Shown: positions 36,270 to 45,414 of the stretch, in pieces
How the letters are laid out: every line of letters begins with the position of its first letter
Numbering within the stretch: position 1 is the first letter of the stretch
NCBI RefSeq assembly: GCF_020026915.1
Contig: NZ_JAINUY010000004.1
Coordinates: forward strand, 372,001 to 436,000
Origin: Flavobacterium potami
GTDB lineage: Bacteria > Bacteroidota > Bacteroidia > Flavobacteriales > Flavobacteriaceae
Reading direction: 5' to 3'
DNA length: 64,000 bases
The notes under the pieces: generated by a model
The model's database searches: none
What the model was told of the DNA's origin: nothing
Seen by the model: the letters and a program-made list of their open reading frames with translations, nothing else
Translations under genes and position numbers: made by a program

Positions 36270-36335
36270 AATCTTGCAAAGTCACGAAGGCGCCAAGAAA
36301 ATAAAAACTTTGCGTCTCTGCGACTTTGCGAGATT
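36270..36335. repeat. Inverted repeat of the TTTGCGACT type
   Basis: AATCTTGCAAAGTC pairs with GACTTTGCGAGATT around the word GGCGCCAAGAAA. A diverged relative (AAAAACTTTGTGTTCTCTGC..CTTTGCG) lies at 39085-39125. Confidence 0.65.
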
Positions 36336-36373
36336 AATTTATTCCAAGAATAGAAAAACCTTAACTTAGCGAA

Positions 36374-36835
36374 ATGAAACACTTATTCAAAACACAGCTA
36401 AACTGGACTTCAAAAAATATAGTAGATTCTTCTAAAAGATTCTACAGCAAAACCCATCAAATAGATATTGAAGGAAAGCCAATTTTAGATATTTCAGCTG
36501 CAAAAGCTTTCAAAGGCGATCCAGAATTATACAACCCAGAAGATTTATTGTTAAGCAGTTTAGTTTCCTGCCATATGATGTCATACTTATATGTCTGTTC
36601 TCAAAACGGAATAGAAGTTTTAAGTTATTCAGATAATGCAGAAGCGACCTTAGAAGTAAATCCAGATGGAAGCGGACGTTTTACAGAAGTTCGATTAAAT
36701 CCAAAAGTTACAATTGTAAATTCAGATAAAGTCGATTTGGCTTTAGAACTGCATCAAAAAGCAAATCAATTGTGTTTTATTGCTAATTCATGCAATTTTC
36801 CGGTTGTGCATAATGCGAGTTGTGAGGTAGCATAA
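36374..36835 (+). CDS. OsmC/Ohr-family protein
   Basis: 153 aa, full length for OsmC-type thiol peroxidases, which reduce organic hydroperoxides in the cytoplasm with two cysteines. The peroxidatic Cys is in LLSSLVSCHMMSYLYVC. A second Cys occurs in the C-terminal segment NSCNFPVVHNASC, as in the family (HxxCP-like region altered to NSCNF here). It stands alone between a terminator and the tRNA-Leu gene on the other strand. Whether it is OsmC, Ohr or a YhfA-like relative cannot be settled from sequence alone. Confidence 0.88.
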   Translation: MKHLFKTQLNWTSKNIVDSSKRFYSKTHQIDIEGKPILDISAAKAFKGDPELYNPEDLLLSSLVSCHMMSYLYVCSQNGIEVLSYSDNAEATLEVNPDGSGRFTEVRLNPKVTIVNSDKVDLALELHQKANQLCFIANSCNFPVVHNASCEVA

Positions 36836-36838
36836 AAA

Positions 36839-36869
36839 GAAAAAACCTCTTCCGTTAAGAAGAGGTTTT
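36839..36869 (+). terminator. Intrinsic terminator after the OsmC-family gene
   Basis: AAAACCTCTTCCGTTAAGAAGAGGTTTT directly after the stop codon. It can also end transcription from the tRNA side. Confidence 0.8.
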
Positions 36870-36872
36870 AAG

Positions 36873-36952
36873 TACCCGGAGCCGGAGTCGAACCGGCACG
36901 GTTTCCCACAGGTGTTTGAGACCAGCGCGTCTACCAATTCCGCCATCCGGGC
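36873..36952 (-). tRNA. tRNA-Leu (anticodon CAA)
   Basis: The minus strand folds as a type II tRNA. Acceptor GCCCGGA pairs with TCCGGGT, the D arm has AATTGGTAGA, the anticodon loop is CTCAAAC, there is a long variable arm, and the T arm is GCCGGTTCGACTCCGGC. No CCA is encoded. The anticodon stem shows one U-U mismatch. It reads UUG codons. Confidence 0.93.
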
Positions 36953-37083
36953 TTAGCAGACGAAAAAATAATCAAAAGCGATTGTTTTAACGCAATAGAA
37001 TGAAGTCATAAATGGCGTCATTCCTTTAACACGGTGCAAATGTAAAAAATAAATTTAAACCAACTACTAAAAATACTTAAATT

Positions 37084-37118
37084 TTTGCTTTCAGTGTCCA
37101 ATAATTTTTATAAATTTG
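37084..37118 (+). promoter_or_regulatory. Candidate prs promoter
   Basis: TTTG (37084-37087), a 23-base gap, then TAAATTTG (37111-37118), a full match to the flavobacterial -7 consensus. The leader would be about 115 bases and contains the short inverted repeat CTCGTTAAAACGAAG. Confidence 0.6.
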
Positions 37119-37240
37119 CACCTCGTTAAAACGAAGCACACACAACTAACTACACCCGAGGCATTTATAAGGTTTTTTCTTTGTCCGAAATGATAATGTT
37201 AAAATTGAACTAAACGCAACGGAGCAAAAACAACAATATA

Positions 37241-38182
37241 ATGTCGCACCTAGAACCAGAAGCTAAAATTTTTGCTTGTTCACAAAGTGTTTATCTTGCA
37301 GAAAAAATTGCAAAAGAGTACGGAATTCCGTTAGGAAAAGTAACGATGTCAACGTATAGCGATGGAGAATTTCAGCCATCTTACGAAGAGTCAATTAGAG
37401 GTTTACGAGTATTCATCGTATGTTCAACTTTTCCAAGTGCAGATAATCTGATGGAATTGTTGTTGATGATTGATGCAGCAAAACGTGCATCAGCAAGACA
37501 CATTACAGCTGTTATGCCTTATTTTGGTTGGGCAAGACAAGATAGAAAAGACAAACCAAGAGTTCCGATTGGAGCAAAGTTAGTAGCAAACCTATTAACA
37601 GCTGCAGGAGCAACAAGAATCATGACAATGGATTTGCACGCAGATCAGATTCAAGGATTCTTTGAAAAACCAGTAGATCATTTATTTGCATCTACTATCT
37701 TTTTACCATACGTAGAAAGTTTAAAATTAGAAAATCTGACAATTGCATCTCCAGATATGGGAGGTTCAAAAAGAGCATATGCTTACTCTAAGTTTTTAGA
37801 ATCAGATGTAGTAATCTGTTATAAACAAAGAAAAGCAGCCAACGTTATCGATACTATGGAGCTAATTGGTGAAGTAAAAGGACGTAACGTAATCTTAGTA
37901 GACGACATGATCGATACAGGGGGAACTTTAGCGAAAGCGGCAGACCTAATGATCGAAAAAGGAGCGCTAAGCGTAAGAGCAATTTGTACACACGCTATTT
38001 TATCTGGCGGTGCGTATGAAAAAATTGAGAACTCGAAACTAACAGAATTAATCGTAACCGATTCTATTCCGTTAAAGAGAGAATCAAACAAAATAAAAGT
38101 GGTAAGCTGTGCACCTCTGTTTGCTGAGGTTATGCAGATGGTTCATCACAACAATTCCATCAGTGGAAAATTCATAATGTAG
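37241..38182 (+). CDS. prs: Ribose-phosphate pyrophosphokinase
   Basis: 313 aa, standard PRPP synthetase. It makes PRPP from ribose-5-phosphate and ATP for purine, pyrimidine, His, Trp and NAD synthesis. Motifs: YSDGEFQPSYEESIRG near the N-terminus, the ATP-binding YFGWARQDRKDKPRVPIGAK, MDLHADQIQGFF, and the PRPP signature VILVDDMIDTGGTL (about residues 215-228). It is followed by the L25 gene after a 122-base spacer with an inverted repeat, so co-transcription is likely. This order is common in bacteria. Confidence 0.98.
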   Translation: MSHLEPEAKIFACSQSVYLAEKIAKEYGIPLGKVTMSTYSDGEFQPSYEESIRGLRVFIVCSTFPSADNLMELLLMIDAAKRASARHITAVMPYFGWARQDRKDKPRVPIGAKLVANLLTAAGATRIMTMDLHADQIQGFFEKPVDHLFASTIFLPYVESLKLENLTIASPDMGGSKRAYAYSKFLESDVVICYKQRKAANVIDTMELIGEVKGRNVILVDDMIDTGGTLAKAADLMIEKGALSVRAICTHAILSGGAYEKIENSKLTELIVTDSIPLKRESNKIKVVSCAPLFAEVMQMVHHNNSISGKFIM

Positions 38183-38184
38183 AA

Positions 38185-38252
38185 AGCAATACGCTTTAGG
38201 CTTTAAGCCATAAGCCTGTTTCTCATTAAGTAAAAGCCTAAAGCATATTGCT
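38185..38252. repeat. Inverted repeat in the prs-L25 spacer
   Basis: AGCAATACGCTTTAGGCTT faces AAGCCTAAAGCATATTGCT, with internal repeats of GCTTTAAGC. No U-tract follows, so it is a processing or stability hairpin rather than a terminator. Confidence 0.65.
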
Positions 38253-38304
38253 TAAAGCTTACAGCAAAATAGAATATTTATATTAATAACTATATTTTTT
38301 TACA

Positions 38305-38916
38305 ATGAAATCGATTACAATTAAAGGATCAGAAAGAGAAAGCGTGGGCAAAGTGTCAACTAAAGCCTTACGTAATGCTGGAGCGGTTCCTTGCGTGTTA
38401 TACGGAGGAAATCAAGCAGTACACTTCTCAGCAGACGCTGCAGCGTTCAAAAACTTGGTTTACACTCCAAATGCACACACAGTTGTGATTGAGCTTGGAA
38501 AAGGAAAATCATTCAATGCAATTTTGCAAGATATCCAAGTTCACCCAGTATCTGACAAAATTTTACACATTGACTTCTTCCAATTATTTGATGATAAAGA
38601 AATCACAATGGAAGTTCCTGTGAAAATCGTTGGTACATCTAAAGGTGTTCTTGCAGGAGGTGTTTTACGTTTGAACCAACGTAAATTAAAAGTTAAAGCT
38701 TTACCAGGAAACCTTCCTGATTTTGTTGAAGCTGACATTACTCCACTTGAAATGGGTAACAAATTATATGTTACTAAAGTTGGTGCTCCAGAATACAAAA
38801 TTATGCACCCAGACAACACAGTTGTTGCTCAAGTAAGAATCTCTCGTGCTGCTATGAAAGCTGCTCAAGAAGCTGCAAAAGCTGCAAAAGCTCCTGCAAA
38901 AGGAAAGAAAAAATAA
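38305..38916 (+). CDS. rplY: 50S ribosomal protein L25/general stress protein Ctc
   Basis: 203 aa, the long Ctc/TL5 form with two domains. An N-terminal 5S-rRNA-binding beta barrel ([32 protein letters not shown], residues ~3-95) precedes the C-terminal TL5 domain with [28 protein letters not shown]. It ends in an Ala/Lys-rich tail ([18 protein letters not shown]), common in Bacteroidota. It binds 5S rRNA in the large subunit. It follows prs and precedes pth, a conserved order, and a terminator follows. Confidence 0.96.
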   Translation: MKSITIKGSERESVGKVSTKALRNAGAVPCVLYGGNQAVHFSADAAAFKNLVYTPNAHTVVIELGKGKSFNAILQDIQVHPVSDKILHIDFFQLFDDKEITMEVPVKIVGTSKGVLAGGVLRLNQRKLKVKALPGNLPDFVEADITPLEMGNKLYVTKVGAPEYKIMHPDNTVVAQVRISRAAMKAAQEAAKAAKAPAKGKKK

Positions 38917-38934
38917 TTTTTTTCAACTCTATAC

Positions 38935-38970
38935 AAAAAGCCTCAATCTTACGATTGGGGCTTTTTTTTT
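38935..38970 (+). terminator. Intrinsic terminator after rplY
   Basis: AAAAAGCCTCAATC..GATTGGGGCTTTTTTTTT. The following 38971-39264 holds a diverged repeat (words TTTCTAAGTT, CTTTGCGAAC) and no gene. Confidence 0.85.
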
Positions 38971-39264
38971 AAGATTCTAAGTTTCTAAGTTGCTGAGTTT
39001 CTGAGATATTTTTATTTGGCAGGCAAGCTATGTCTAAATCCAGCTTTGCGAACTTTCAGTCTAAAGGATTTCTCCAATTAGAAATAAAAACTTTGTGTTC
39101 TCTGCGTAAACCTTTGCGAACTTTGCGGTTAAATAGTAACCAGCAGGAAATTATCTAATTGACACATTTTCTAATTCCCTAATTAACCTTACTTTTGCCA
39201 AATGATAAAATGGATAACAAAACTGTTTTCATCAACACAAAAAGAAGAGAACGCAGAAGACATT

Positions 39265-39831
39265 ATGAAAAAATACTTAATCGTAGGTTTAGGAAATATC
39301 GGAGCCGAATATGTAAACACAAGACATAACATTGGGTTTAAAATACTCGATTTTTTAGCCAAAAAAGAAAGTCTTTCATTCGAAACGGTAAAACTAGGAT
39401 CAATGGCAGAATATAAATTTAAAGGAAGAACTTTTTTTCTTTTAAAGCCAAATACTTATATGAATCTTAGTGGTAAAGCAGTAAAATATTGGATGGATAA
39501 AGAAAACATTCCGTTAGAGAATATTTTAGTTATTACTGACGATTTAAATCTTTCATTTGGAACTATTAGAATCAAGCCAAAAGGTAGTGATGGAGGACAT
39601 AACGGACTTAAGAATATTAATTTGGTTTTAAATACGCAAAATTATACCCGTTATAGATTTGGTATCAGTGATCAGTTCAAAAAAGGACAACAGGTAGATT
39701 ACGTTTTAGGAGAATGGAATGCTGAAGAAGAGGCAAAACTACCAGAACGTTTTGAGATCTCGGCAGAAATAATTAGAACTTTTGGAACTGCTGGTTTAGA
39801 AAATACAATGACGACTTTTAATGGAAAATAA
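39265..39831 (+). CDS. pth: Peptidyl-tRNA hydrolase
   Basis: 188 aa from the ATG at 39265. It releases peptides from peptidyl-tRNA that has dropped off ribosomes. The N-terminus MKKYLIVGLGNIGAEYVNTRHNIGF contains the catalytic His (His20 equivalent) and Asn. KPNTYMNLSG, DDLNLSFGTIRIKPKGSDGGHNGLK and YTRYRFGIS follow as in all bacterial Pth. An in-frame ATG at 39202 would add 21 residues. I chose 39265 because it matches the family start and because a TACTTTTG -7-like box at 39190-39197 would put transcription start at or after 39202. Confidence 0.95.
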   Translation: MKKYLIVGLGNIGAEYVNTRHNIGFKILDFLAKKESLSFETVKLGSMAEYKFKGRTFFLLKPNTYMNLSGKAVKYWMDKENIPLENILVITDDLNLSFGTIRIKPKGSDGGHNGLKNINLVLNTQNYTRYRFGISDQFKKGQQVDYVLGEWNAEEEAKLPERFEISAEIIRTFGTAGLENTMTTFNGK

Positions 39832-39970
39832 AGATTTTCAGTTATTTATGTAATAAAAACGTAAATTATCAGTTAATTAAATTCAATTATAACGAAATAG
39901 TATTTTCAATTCCAAAGTTAAATGTCTAAATTTGGAATAAATTATTATAAACCATAAAAATCCTAATACC

Positions 39971-40582
39971 ATGGCTTTTGAATTACCACAATTACCTTAT
40001 GCATACGATGCATTAGAACCACATATTGATGCGCGTACAATGGAAATCCACCATACAAAGCATCACAATGCATACACTACAAATCTTAACGCAGCAATCG
40101 CTGGAACAGATTTAGAAGGAAAAACTATCGAAAATATCTTAATCAACTTAGATAAATCAAACGCAGCAGTTCGTAACAATGGTGGAGGTTTCTACAACCA
40201 CAATTTATTCTGGACTGTAATGTCTCCAAACGGAGGAGGTTTGCCAACAGGTGAATTATTAGCTGCAATTGAGGCTTCTTTTGGATCATTTGAAGAGTTT
40301 AAAGCAAAATTTGCTAAAGCTGGTGCTACACAATTCGGTTCTGGATGGGCTTGGTTAACAGTTCAAAAAGGAGGAAAATTAGAAGTTGTAGGTACTCCAA
40401 ATCAAGATAATCCATTAATGCCAGAAGTTGCTGGTAACGGTGGAACTCCAATCTTAGGAATGGATGTTTGGGAGCACGCTTACTACTTAAACTACCAAAA
40501 CAGAAGACCAGATTATATTGAAGCTTTCTTCAGTGTAATTAACTGGACAGAAGTTGCAAGAAGATTTGCTTTAGACAAATAA
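39971..40582 (+). CDS. sodA: Superoxide dismutase, Fe/Mn type
   Basis: 203 aa. It converts superoxide to H2O2 and O2 in the cytoplasm. Metal ligands: His in [15 protein letters not shown] (His27 type), His in NHNLFW, and Asp and His in the signature [25 protein letters not shown] is also conserved. Iron versus manganese cannot be decided from sequence alone, so the symbol is conventional. Monocistronic, with its own terminator, followed by the tandem repeat array. Confidence 0.96.
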   Translation: MAFELPQLPYAYDALEPHIDARTMEIHHTKHHNAYTTNLNAAIAGTDLEGKTIENILINLDKSNAAVRNNGGGFYNHNLFWTVMSPNGGGLPTGELLAAIEASFGSFEEFKAKFAKAGATQFGSGWAWLTVQKGGKLEVVGTPNQDNPLMPEVAGNGGTPILGMDVWEHAYYLNYQNRRPDYIEAFFSVINWTEVARRFALDK

Positions 40583-40604
40583 GAAAATAGAGTAAAGAAC
40601 ATAG

Positions 40605-40643
40605 AAAAAAGACGAGTACCGAAAGGTGTTCGTCTTTTTTTTT
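40605..40643 (+). terminator. Intrinsic terminator of sodA
   Basis: AAAAAAGACGAGTACC..GGTGTTCGTCTTTTTTTTT hairpin with a long U-tract. Confidence 0.85.
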
Positions 40644-40654
40644 ATTTTATTTTT

Positions 40655-41805
40655 AGAATTTGTCTATTTTCTTTCGTCTATTTTCTTTGCTCTAAAAAAG
40701 AGAAAATAAAAAAGGTGGTACCTCTACCACCTTTTTTGCCCCAAATCTACCATAAACTTAACCTACTAATGTTATGGTTTAGTAAAAGTAATGCAGGATG
40801 TTTTGAGATGAAAATAATTCAGATGAAAAGTAAGTATATCCGATGAGAAGATTATAATTTATTGTCTTGTCCTTTTAAAGGAAAAAATGTTAAGGAAATG
40901 CTTTACAACGTGCAGAATCGAGATTGTCAAATAAGAAAAATAGAGAATAGAAAATAGAGGAAAGAGGAGTTAGGAAGATACAGGTGTTTTTTTTGTTTTT
41001 GGAGTTTATCTATTTTCTTTGATCTATATTCTTTCTTCTAAAAAAAGAAAATAAAAAAGGTGGAACTTCTTCCACCTTTTTTGCCCCAAATCTACCATAA
41101 ACTTAACCTACTAATGTTATGGTTTAGTAAAAGTAATGCAGGATGTTTCGAGATAAAAATAATTCAGATGAAAAGCCAGTATATCCGATAAGAGGATTAT
41201 AATTTAATGTCTTGTCCTTTTAAAGGAAAAAATGTTAAGGAAATGCTTTACAGGGGGTTGAGTCGAGATTATGAAATAAGAAAATAGAGAATAGAGAATA
41301 GAGAAAAGAGGAGTTAGAGAGATGCAAGTGTTTTTTGTTTTTAGAATTTGTCTATTTTCTTTCGTCTATATTCTTTGCTCTAAAAAAAAGAAAATAAAAA
41401 AGGTGGAACTTCTTCCACCTTTTTTGCCCCAAATCTACCATAAACTTAACCTACTAATGTTATGGTTTAGTAAAAGTAATGCAGGATATTTTGAGATAAA
41501 AATAATTCAGATGAAAAGTACGGATATCCGATAAGAGGATTATAATTTGCTGCCTTGTCCTTTTAAAGGAAAAAATGTTCAGGAAATGCTTTTACAGCGT
41601 GTAGAATAGAGGTTGTCAAAAAAAAGGAAAAAGAAAAAAAGAGGAGTTAGAAAGAGGAAAGTATTTTTTGTTTTGGAATTTGTCTATTTTCTTTCGTCTA
41701 TATTCTTTGTTCTAAAAAAGTAGAAAATAAAAAAGGTGGAATTTCTTCCACCCTTTTTGCCCCAAATCTACCATAAACTTAACCTACTAATGTTATGGTA
41801 TTTCA
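40655..41805. repeat. Tandem array of four ~340-bp units between sodA and purF
   Basis: Units begin at about 40655, 41001, 41343 and 41675; the last is partial. The marker GCCCCAAATCTACCATAAAC recurs at 40738, 41083, 41426 and 41759 (spacing 345, 343, 333). Each unit holds an AT-rich lead-in, an 18-base hairpin flanked by A and T runs, a second hairpin ACCATAA-N16-TTATGGT and a conserved core. In units 1-3 a further ~200 bases follow, including TTGTCCTTTTAAAGGAAAAA. No conserved ORF is present. The 1.3-kb gap 40583-41899 contains nothing else apart from the sodA terminator. Confidence 0.9.
40714..40778 (-). ncRNA. Candidate small-RNA 3' module, unit 1 (paralogues at 41059, 41402, 41735)
   Basis: Read on the minus strand: a hairpin TAACATTAG-looped stem (40778-40749), the linker GATTTGGGGC, then the stem GGTGGTA/TACCACC ending in TTTTTT, which looks like an intrinsic terminator. 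The corresponding terminator hairpins are at 41059-41076, 41402-41419 and 41735-41752. Unit 1 has a T-A pair where units 2-4 have A-T in the stem, a compensatory change. A plus-strand reading is also possible because the hairpin has T runs on both sides. No promoter consensus was found. Confidence 0.4.
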
Positions 41806-41899
41806 AAAGTATCATAGCTTTTCAATTTCACCAAAGAAATAGGATGAACGGCAAAAAAAACCGATGAAATGCACAAATTAACCTTTTATTAATACTTTT

Positions 41900-43798
41900 T
41901 TAATAAGCTCTAGCATCTTTTCCTTCGTAAAAATTCATAAAGGCACGATTTACGACACGATTTCCACCTGGAGTAGGGTAGTCTCCAGTGAAGTACCAAT
42001 CGCCTAAATTTTTAGGGCAGGCAACGTGTAGGTCATCTACAGTTTGGAAGATGATTTTTACTTCAGCTTTGATTTCTGGTGAGCTTAACATTTCTGCTAT
42101 TTTATCTGAAATTTCGTCTTGAGTAAACTGGCTGTAAATTTCTGTTACATAATTTACAACATCTTTATCAGCGAAATTTTCCTGTGCTTTACATTTAGCA
42201 TAAACTTCGTCTACAATATGGTATAGATTTCTTTCTTTTAATAACTCAAGTGCAGCTCTAAAAGCAACTAAACCTTCTAATTTTGCCATATCAATTCCGT
42301 AACAATCAGGATAACGAATTTGTGGTGCTGATGAAACAATTACAATACGTTTTGGATTTAGACGATCCATCATTTTAATGATACTCATTTTCAATGTTGT
42401 ACCACGTACGATACTATCATCAATAATGACCAAATTATCCTCTGGTTTAATTACGCCATAGGTAACATCATATACGTGAGCCACTAAATCATCACGGCTG
42501 CTGTCTTCTGTGATAAAAGTTCTAAGTTTAGCATCTTTAATGGCTACTTTTTCTGTGCGTATTTTTACAGCTAAAAGTTCCTGAAGCGTTTCAGCAGTTA
42601 ATGTATTTCTGTTTTCTAAAATATAATTGTTTTTTCTCTGATTTAAGAAATCCTGAGCGGCTTCAACTAAACCATAAAATGAAGTTTCAGCTGTATTTGG
42701 GATATAAGAGAAAACAGTATTATCGGTATCGCTGTCAATAGCTTTAAGAACAGCAGGTAAAATTAATTTTCCTAAATCTTTACGCTCTTGATAGATTTCA
42801 GCGTCACTTCCTCTTGAGAAATAAATTCTTTCGAATGAACACGCTTTTTTAATAGTTGGTTCTAAGATCTGTTTCATAGAAACATTTCCATTCTTCTTGA
42901 TAATCAAAGCATTTCCTGGATCAATTTCTTGAACGCTTTCAAAAGGAACATTGAATACAGTTTGAATAACTGGTCTTTCAGAAGCTACAACTACAACTTC
43001 ATCATCTTGATAAAAGTAAGCTGGACGAATTCCGGCAGGGTCTCTAAAAACAAAAGCATCTCCATGACCTAATAATCCGGCCATTGCGTAACCGCCATCT
43101 AGGTTTTTAGCAGAACGAGCTAAGATTTTAGCAATATCCAAACGTTCTGCAATTACTGGAGAAGCATCTCTTTTTGAGTAACCTTCAGCTTTACAATCTT
43201 GGTATAATTGCATTACTTCTTTGTCTAAGAAGTGACCAATTTTTTCCATTACGGTAACAGTATCAGCCATTTCTTTTGGATGCTGACCTAACTCAACCAG
43301 ATTTTCGAAAAGTTCCTTAACATTGGTCATGTTAAAGTTTCCTGCCAAAATAAGGTTACGATGCATCCAGTTACTTTGACGTAAAAATGGGTGAACGCTT
43401 TCGATGCTGTTTTTTCCGAAAGTTCCGTAACGAACGTGACCTAAAAATAATTCGCCAACATACGGAATCTCAGATTTTATTTTCTGAATATCGTCGCCAA
43501 TTTCTGGATTAGCTTTTAATTCTTCGCTGATTCTCTCATTGATTTGTTTAAAAACGTCTTGTATTGGCTGTGAATGATTCGAACGAACTCTGCTGATGTA
43601 TCGTTGTCCAGGTTCAACATCTAATTTTATGCTTGCAAAACCAGCTCCGTCTTGTCCACGGTTGTGCTGTTTTTCCATCATTAGATACATTTTCTGAATT
43701 CCGTAAAATGCAGTTCCGTATTTTTCTTTATAATATTCAAGCGGTTTAAGTAGTCTAACTAAAGCTATCCCACATTCGTGTTTTAAAGCGTCGCTCAT
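41900..43798 (-). CDS. purF: Amidophosphoribosyltransferase, long form
   Basis: 632 aa, about 130-150 longer than typical bacterial PurF. The N-terminal Ntn glutaminase begins after a short propeptide: MSDALKHE precedes Cys9 (HECGIALVRL), the expected nucleophile after processing. RGQDGAGFAS, GHVRYGTFG and the loop around NLILAGNFNM follow. The PRPP-binding motif LVIIDDSIVRGTTLKMS lies near residue 450. It catalyses the first step of purine synthesis (PRPP + Gln to phosphoribosylamine). The C-terminal extension (~120 residues, HACPKNLGDWYFTGDYPTPGG near the end) is a feature of the Bacteroidota long form. Flavobacteria may carry a shorter paralogue elsewhere. The active-site residues are intact. 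Confidence 0.88.
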   Translation of the reverse strand: MSDALKHECGIALVRLLKPLEYYKEKYGTAFYGIQKMYLMMEKQHNRGQDGAGFASIKLDVEPGQRYISRVRSNHSQPIQDVFKQINERISEELKANPEIGDDIQKIKSEIPYVGELFLGHVRYGTFGKNSIESVHPFLRQSNWMHRNLILAGNFNMTNVKELFENLVELGQHPKEMADTVTVMEKIGHFLDKEVMQLYQDCKAEGYSKRDASPVIAERLDIAKILARSAKNLDGGYAMAGLLGHGDAFVFRDPAGIRPAYFYQDDEVVVVASERPVIQTVFNVPFESVQEIDPGNALIIKKNGNVSMKQILEPTIKKACSFERIYFSRGSDAEIYQERKDLGKLILPAVLKAIDSDTDNTVFSYIPNTAETSFYGLVEAAQDFLNQRKNNYILENRNTLTAETLQELLAVKIRTEKVAIKDAKLRTFITEDSSRDDLVAHVYDVTYGVIKPEDNLVIIDDSIVRGTTLKMSIIKMMDRLNPKRIVIVSSAPQIRYPDCYGIDMAKLEGLVAFRAALELLKERNLYHIVDEVYAKCKAQENFADKDVVNYVTEIYSQFTQDEISDKIAEMLSSPEIKAEVKIIFQTVDDLHVACPKNLGDWYFTGDYPTPGGNRVVNRAFMNFYEGKDARAY

Positions 43799-43847
43799 TG
43801 TTTTTGTTTTTTGTGTGTGTTGTGTAAGTTGTGTGTATTAACGTAAT

Positions 43848-43875
43848 AAAAAAGCCCCGTTTTATCGAGGCTTTT
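43848..43875 (-). terminator. Intrinsic terminator between the PfkB kinase and purF
   Basis: On the minus strand AAAAGCCTCGATAAAACGGGGCTTTTTT. It ends the kinase transcript just after its stop, so purF has its own promoter. Confidence 0.8.
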
Positions 43876-43880
43876 GCGCA

Positions 43881-44804
43881 TTATATTTCTATGTCAAACT
43901 GAGTTAACGACTTAAATTGCTGTAATCGAATCGCTACTTCGGCTTTGCTTAATGTTTCCATTCTTTCTGTTCCAAATTTTTCTACGCAGAACGAAGCTAA
44001 ATTTGAACCGTAAATAATTGCATTTTTCATGTTGCCAAACGAAATGTTTTCGCTTTGCGCAATAAATCCAGAGAAACCACCCGCAAAAGTGTCTCCCGCT
44101 CCAGTTGGATCAAAAACATCTTCTAATGGTAAAGCTGGTGCAAAGAATACTTCTCTATTGTGGAATAAAAGTGCTCCGTGTTCTCCTTTTTTGATCACCA
44201 CATATTTTGGTCCCATGTCTTGGATTTTCGCAGCCGCTTTTACTAATGAATATTCACCTGATAATTGTCTTGCTTCTTCATCATTGATTGTAATAACATC
44301 TACACGTTTAATAACGTCTAATAATTCAGGAAGAGCGCAGTCCATCCAAAAGTTCATTGTATCTAAAACAACTAATTTTGGTTTTTTTTCTAATTGATCT
44401 AAAACACTGCTTTGTACTAGTGGGTGTAAGTTTCCTAACATTACCACATCAGCATCTTTGTAGTTTTGAGGAACTTTTGGCTGAAAATCTGCCAATACGT
44501 TCAATTCAGTAACTAAAGTGTCTCTAGAATTTAAGTCGTTGTGGTATAAACCGCTCCAGAAAAAGGTTTTTCCGCCTTTTACAATTTCGATACCAGAGAT
44601 ATCGATATTTTTTGAAGTCAATAAATCTAAATGTTCTTGAGGAAAATCGTCTCCAACTACAGAAACAATAGCCGATTGCAAGTTAAAAAATGACGCTGAT
44701 AATCCGATGTAGGTTGCAGCACCACCTAATATTTTATCTGTTTTTCCGAAAGGAGTTTCAATCGCGTCGAAAGCAACTGTTCCAACAATCAATAGTTTAT
44801 TCAT
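43881..44804 (-). CDS. PfkB-family carbohydrate/nucleoside kinase
   Basis: 307 aa. Ribokinase fold: N-terminal GTVAFDAIETPFG and the substrate loop GGAATYIGLSASFF, then the C-terminal PfkB signature DPTGAGDTFAGGFSGF with the catalytic Asp (about residue 237). NDEEARQLSG is the usual mid-domain motif. It phosphorylates a sugar or nucleoside with ATP in the cytoplasm; the substrate cannot be named. Being beside purF, and similar in size to adenosine or inosine kinases, a purine-salvage role is plausible but unproven. Confidence 0.85.
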   Translation of the reverse strand: MNKLLIVGTVAFDAIETPFGKTDKILGGAATYIGLSASFFNLQSAIVSVVGDDFPQEHLDLLTSKNIDISGIEIVKGGKTFFWSGLYHNDLNSRDTLVTELNVLADFQPKVPQNYKDADVVMLGNLHPLVQSSVLDQLEKKPKLVVLDTMNFWMDCALPELLDVIKRVDVITINDEEARQLSGEYSLVKAAAKIQDMGPKYVVIKKGEHGALLFHNREVFFAPALPLEDVFDPTGAGDTFAGGFSGFIAQSENISFGNMKNAIIYGSNLASFCVEKFGTERMETLSKAEVAIRLQQFKSLTQFDIEI

Positions 44805-45009
44805 TTTATGAATTTCGAATTAGGGTGCAAAGATACTTCATAAGTTACAATCTTGCAATGGTTTAGGTTCTCAAATTTTTTTTAAAAAAATGACAACGTT
44901 TTCGAAGTAAAATTCCTGTAAATGAATTGATTAAAATCGATTTGTTTGAAAGCTTAAAATATGTTTTTGGATTTAAAATGCAAATTTTTTGAAAAGAAAT
45001 GCGATTATT

Positions 45010-45414
45010 TTACAACTGATACTTCTTATCAAAATAATTCTTCAAAACGCCAATCTGAATCAAAATCATAATCGGCAAAATTAAAATTGCGTACAAAATA
45101 TTTTTAGAAAAATGAATTCCTGAGAAAGTTGCCGTCATTTTATCTGAATATATTTTTCCAATTTCATCAATTTTAAGATCATTATCTGAAACTGAAAAAA
45201 GAGAAACATAAATTACCAATAATGCCACAGCAATTCCGATAGAAATCCAGATCGATTTAGAAATCAAAGGTTTGTAAGCCTTTAGTTTTTTCTCTTCTAA
45301 AACCTGAATATTCGCCATAATTTTTGAAGTGAAATCTATTGATGGTGACTGCAGTTTTTCTTCAGCCATCATTTTCTCAATAAGTTGTTCTATATTTTTA
45401 TCGCTCTCTGTCAT
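45010..45414 (-). CDS. Probable anti-sigma factor, membrane protein
   Basis: 134 aa. It starts 17 bases inside the 3' end of the ECF sigma gene. The N-terminal ~60 residues are soluble and acidic, as in short anti-sigma domains. Two hydrophobic stretches follow (SIWISIGIAVALLVIYVSLF and NILYAILILPIMILIQIGVL). No zinc-binding HxxxCxxC motif is present. Overlap with the sigma gene and the size suggest it holds the sigma factor at the inner membrane until a signal arrives. This is inferred from position and topology. Confidence 0.65.
   Translation of the reverse strand: MTESDKNIEQLIEKMMAEEKLQSPSIDFTSKIMANIQVLEEKKLKAYKPLISKSIWISIGIAVALLVIYVSLFSVSDNDLKIDEIGKIYSDKMTATFSGIHFSKNILYAILILPIMILIQIGVLKNYFDKKYQL

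Noticed and set aside
39202..39264. Upstream ATG of pth
   Set aside because: It would add 21 residues before the universal Pth start and coincides with the inferred transcription start. It cannot be fully excluded, since a longer start may be used.
41322..41534. 70-codon open frame inside the tandem array
   Set aside because: The frame is not kept in the other units and crosses the conserved hairpins.
40655..41805. CRISPR array
   Set aside because: Units are ~340 bp and similar throughout, without short direct repeats separating unique spacers, and no cas genes are present.
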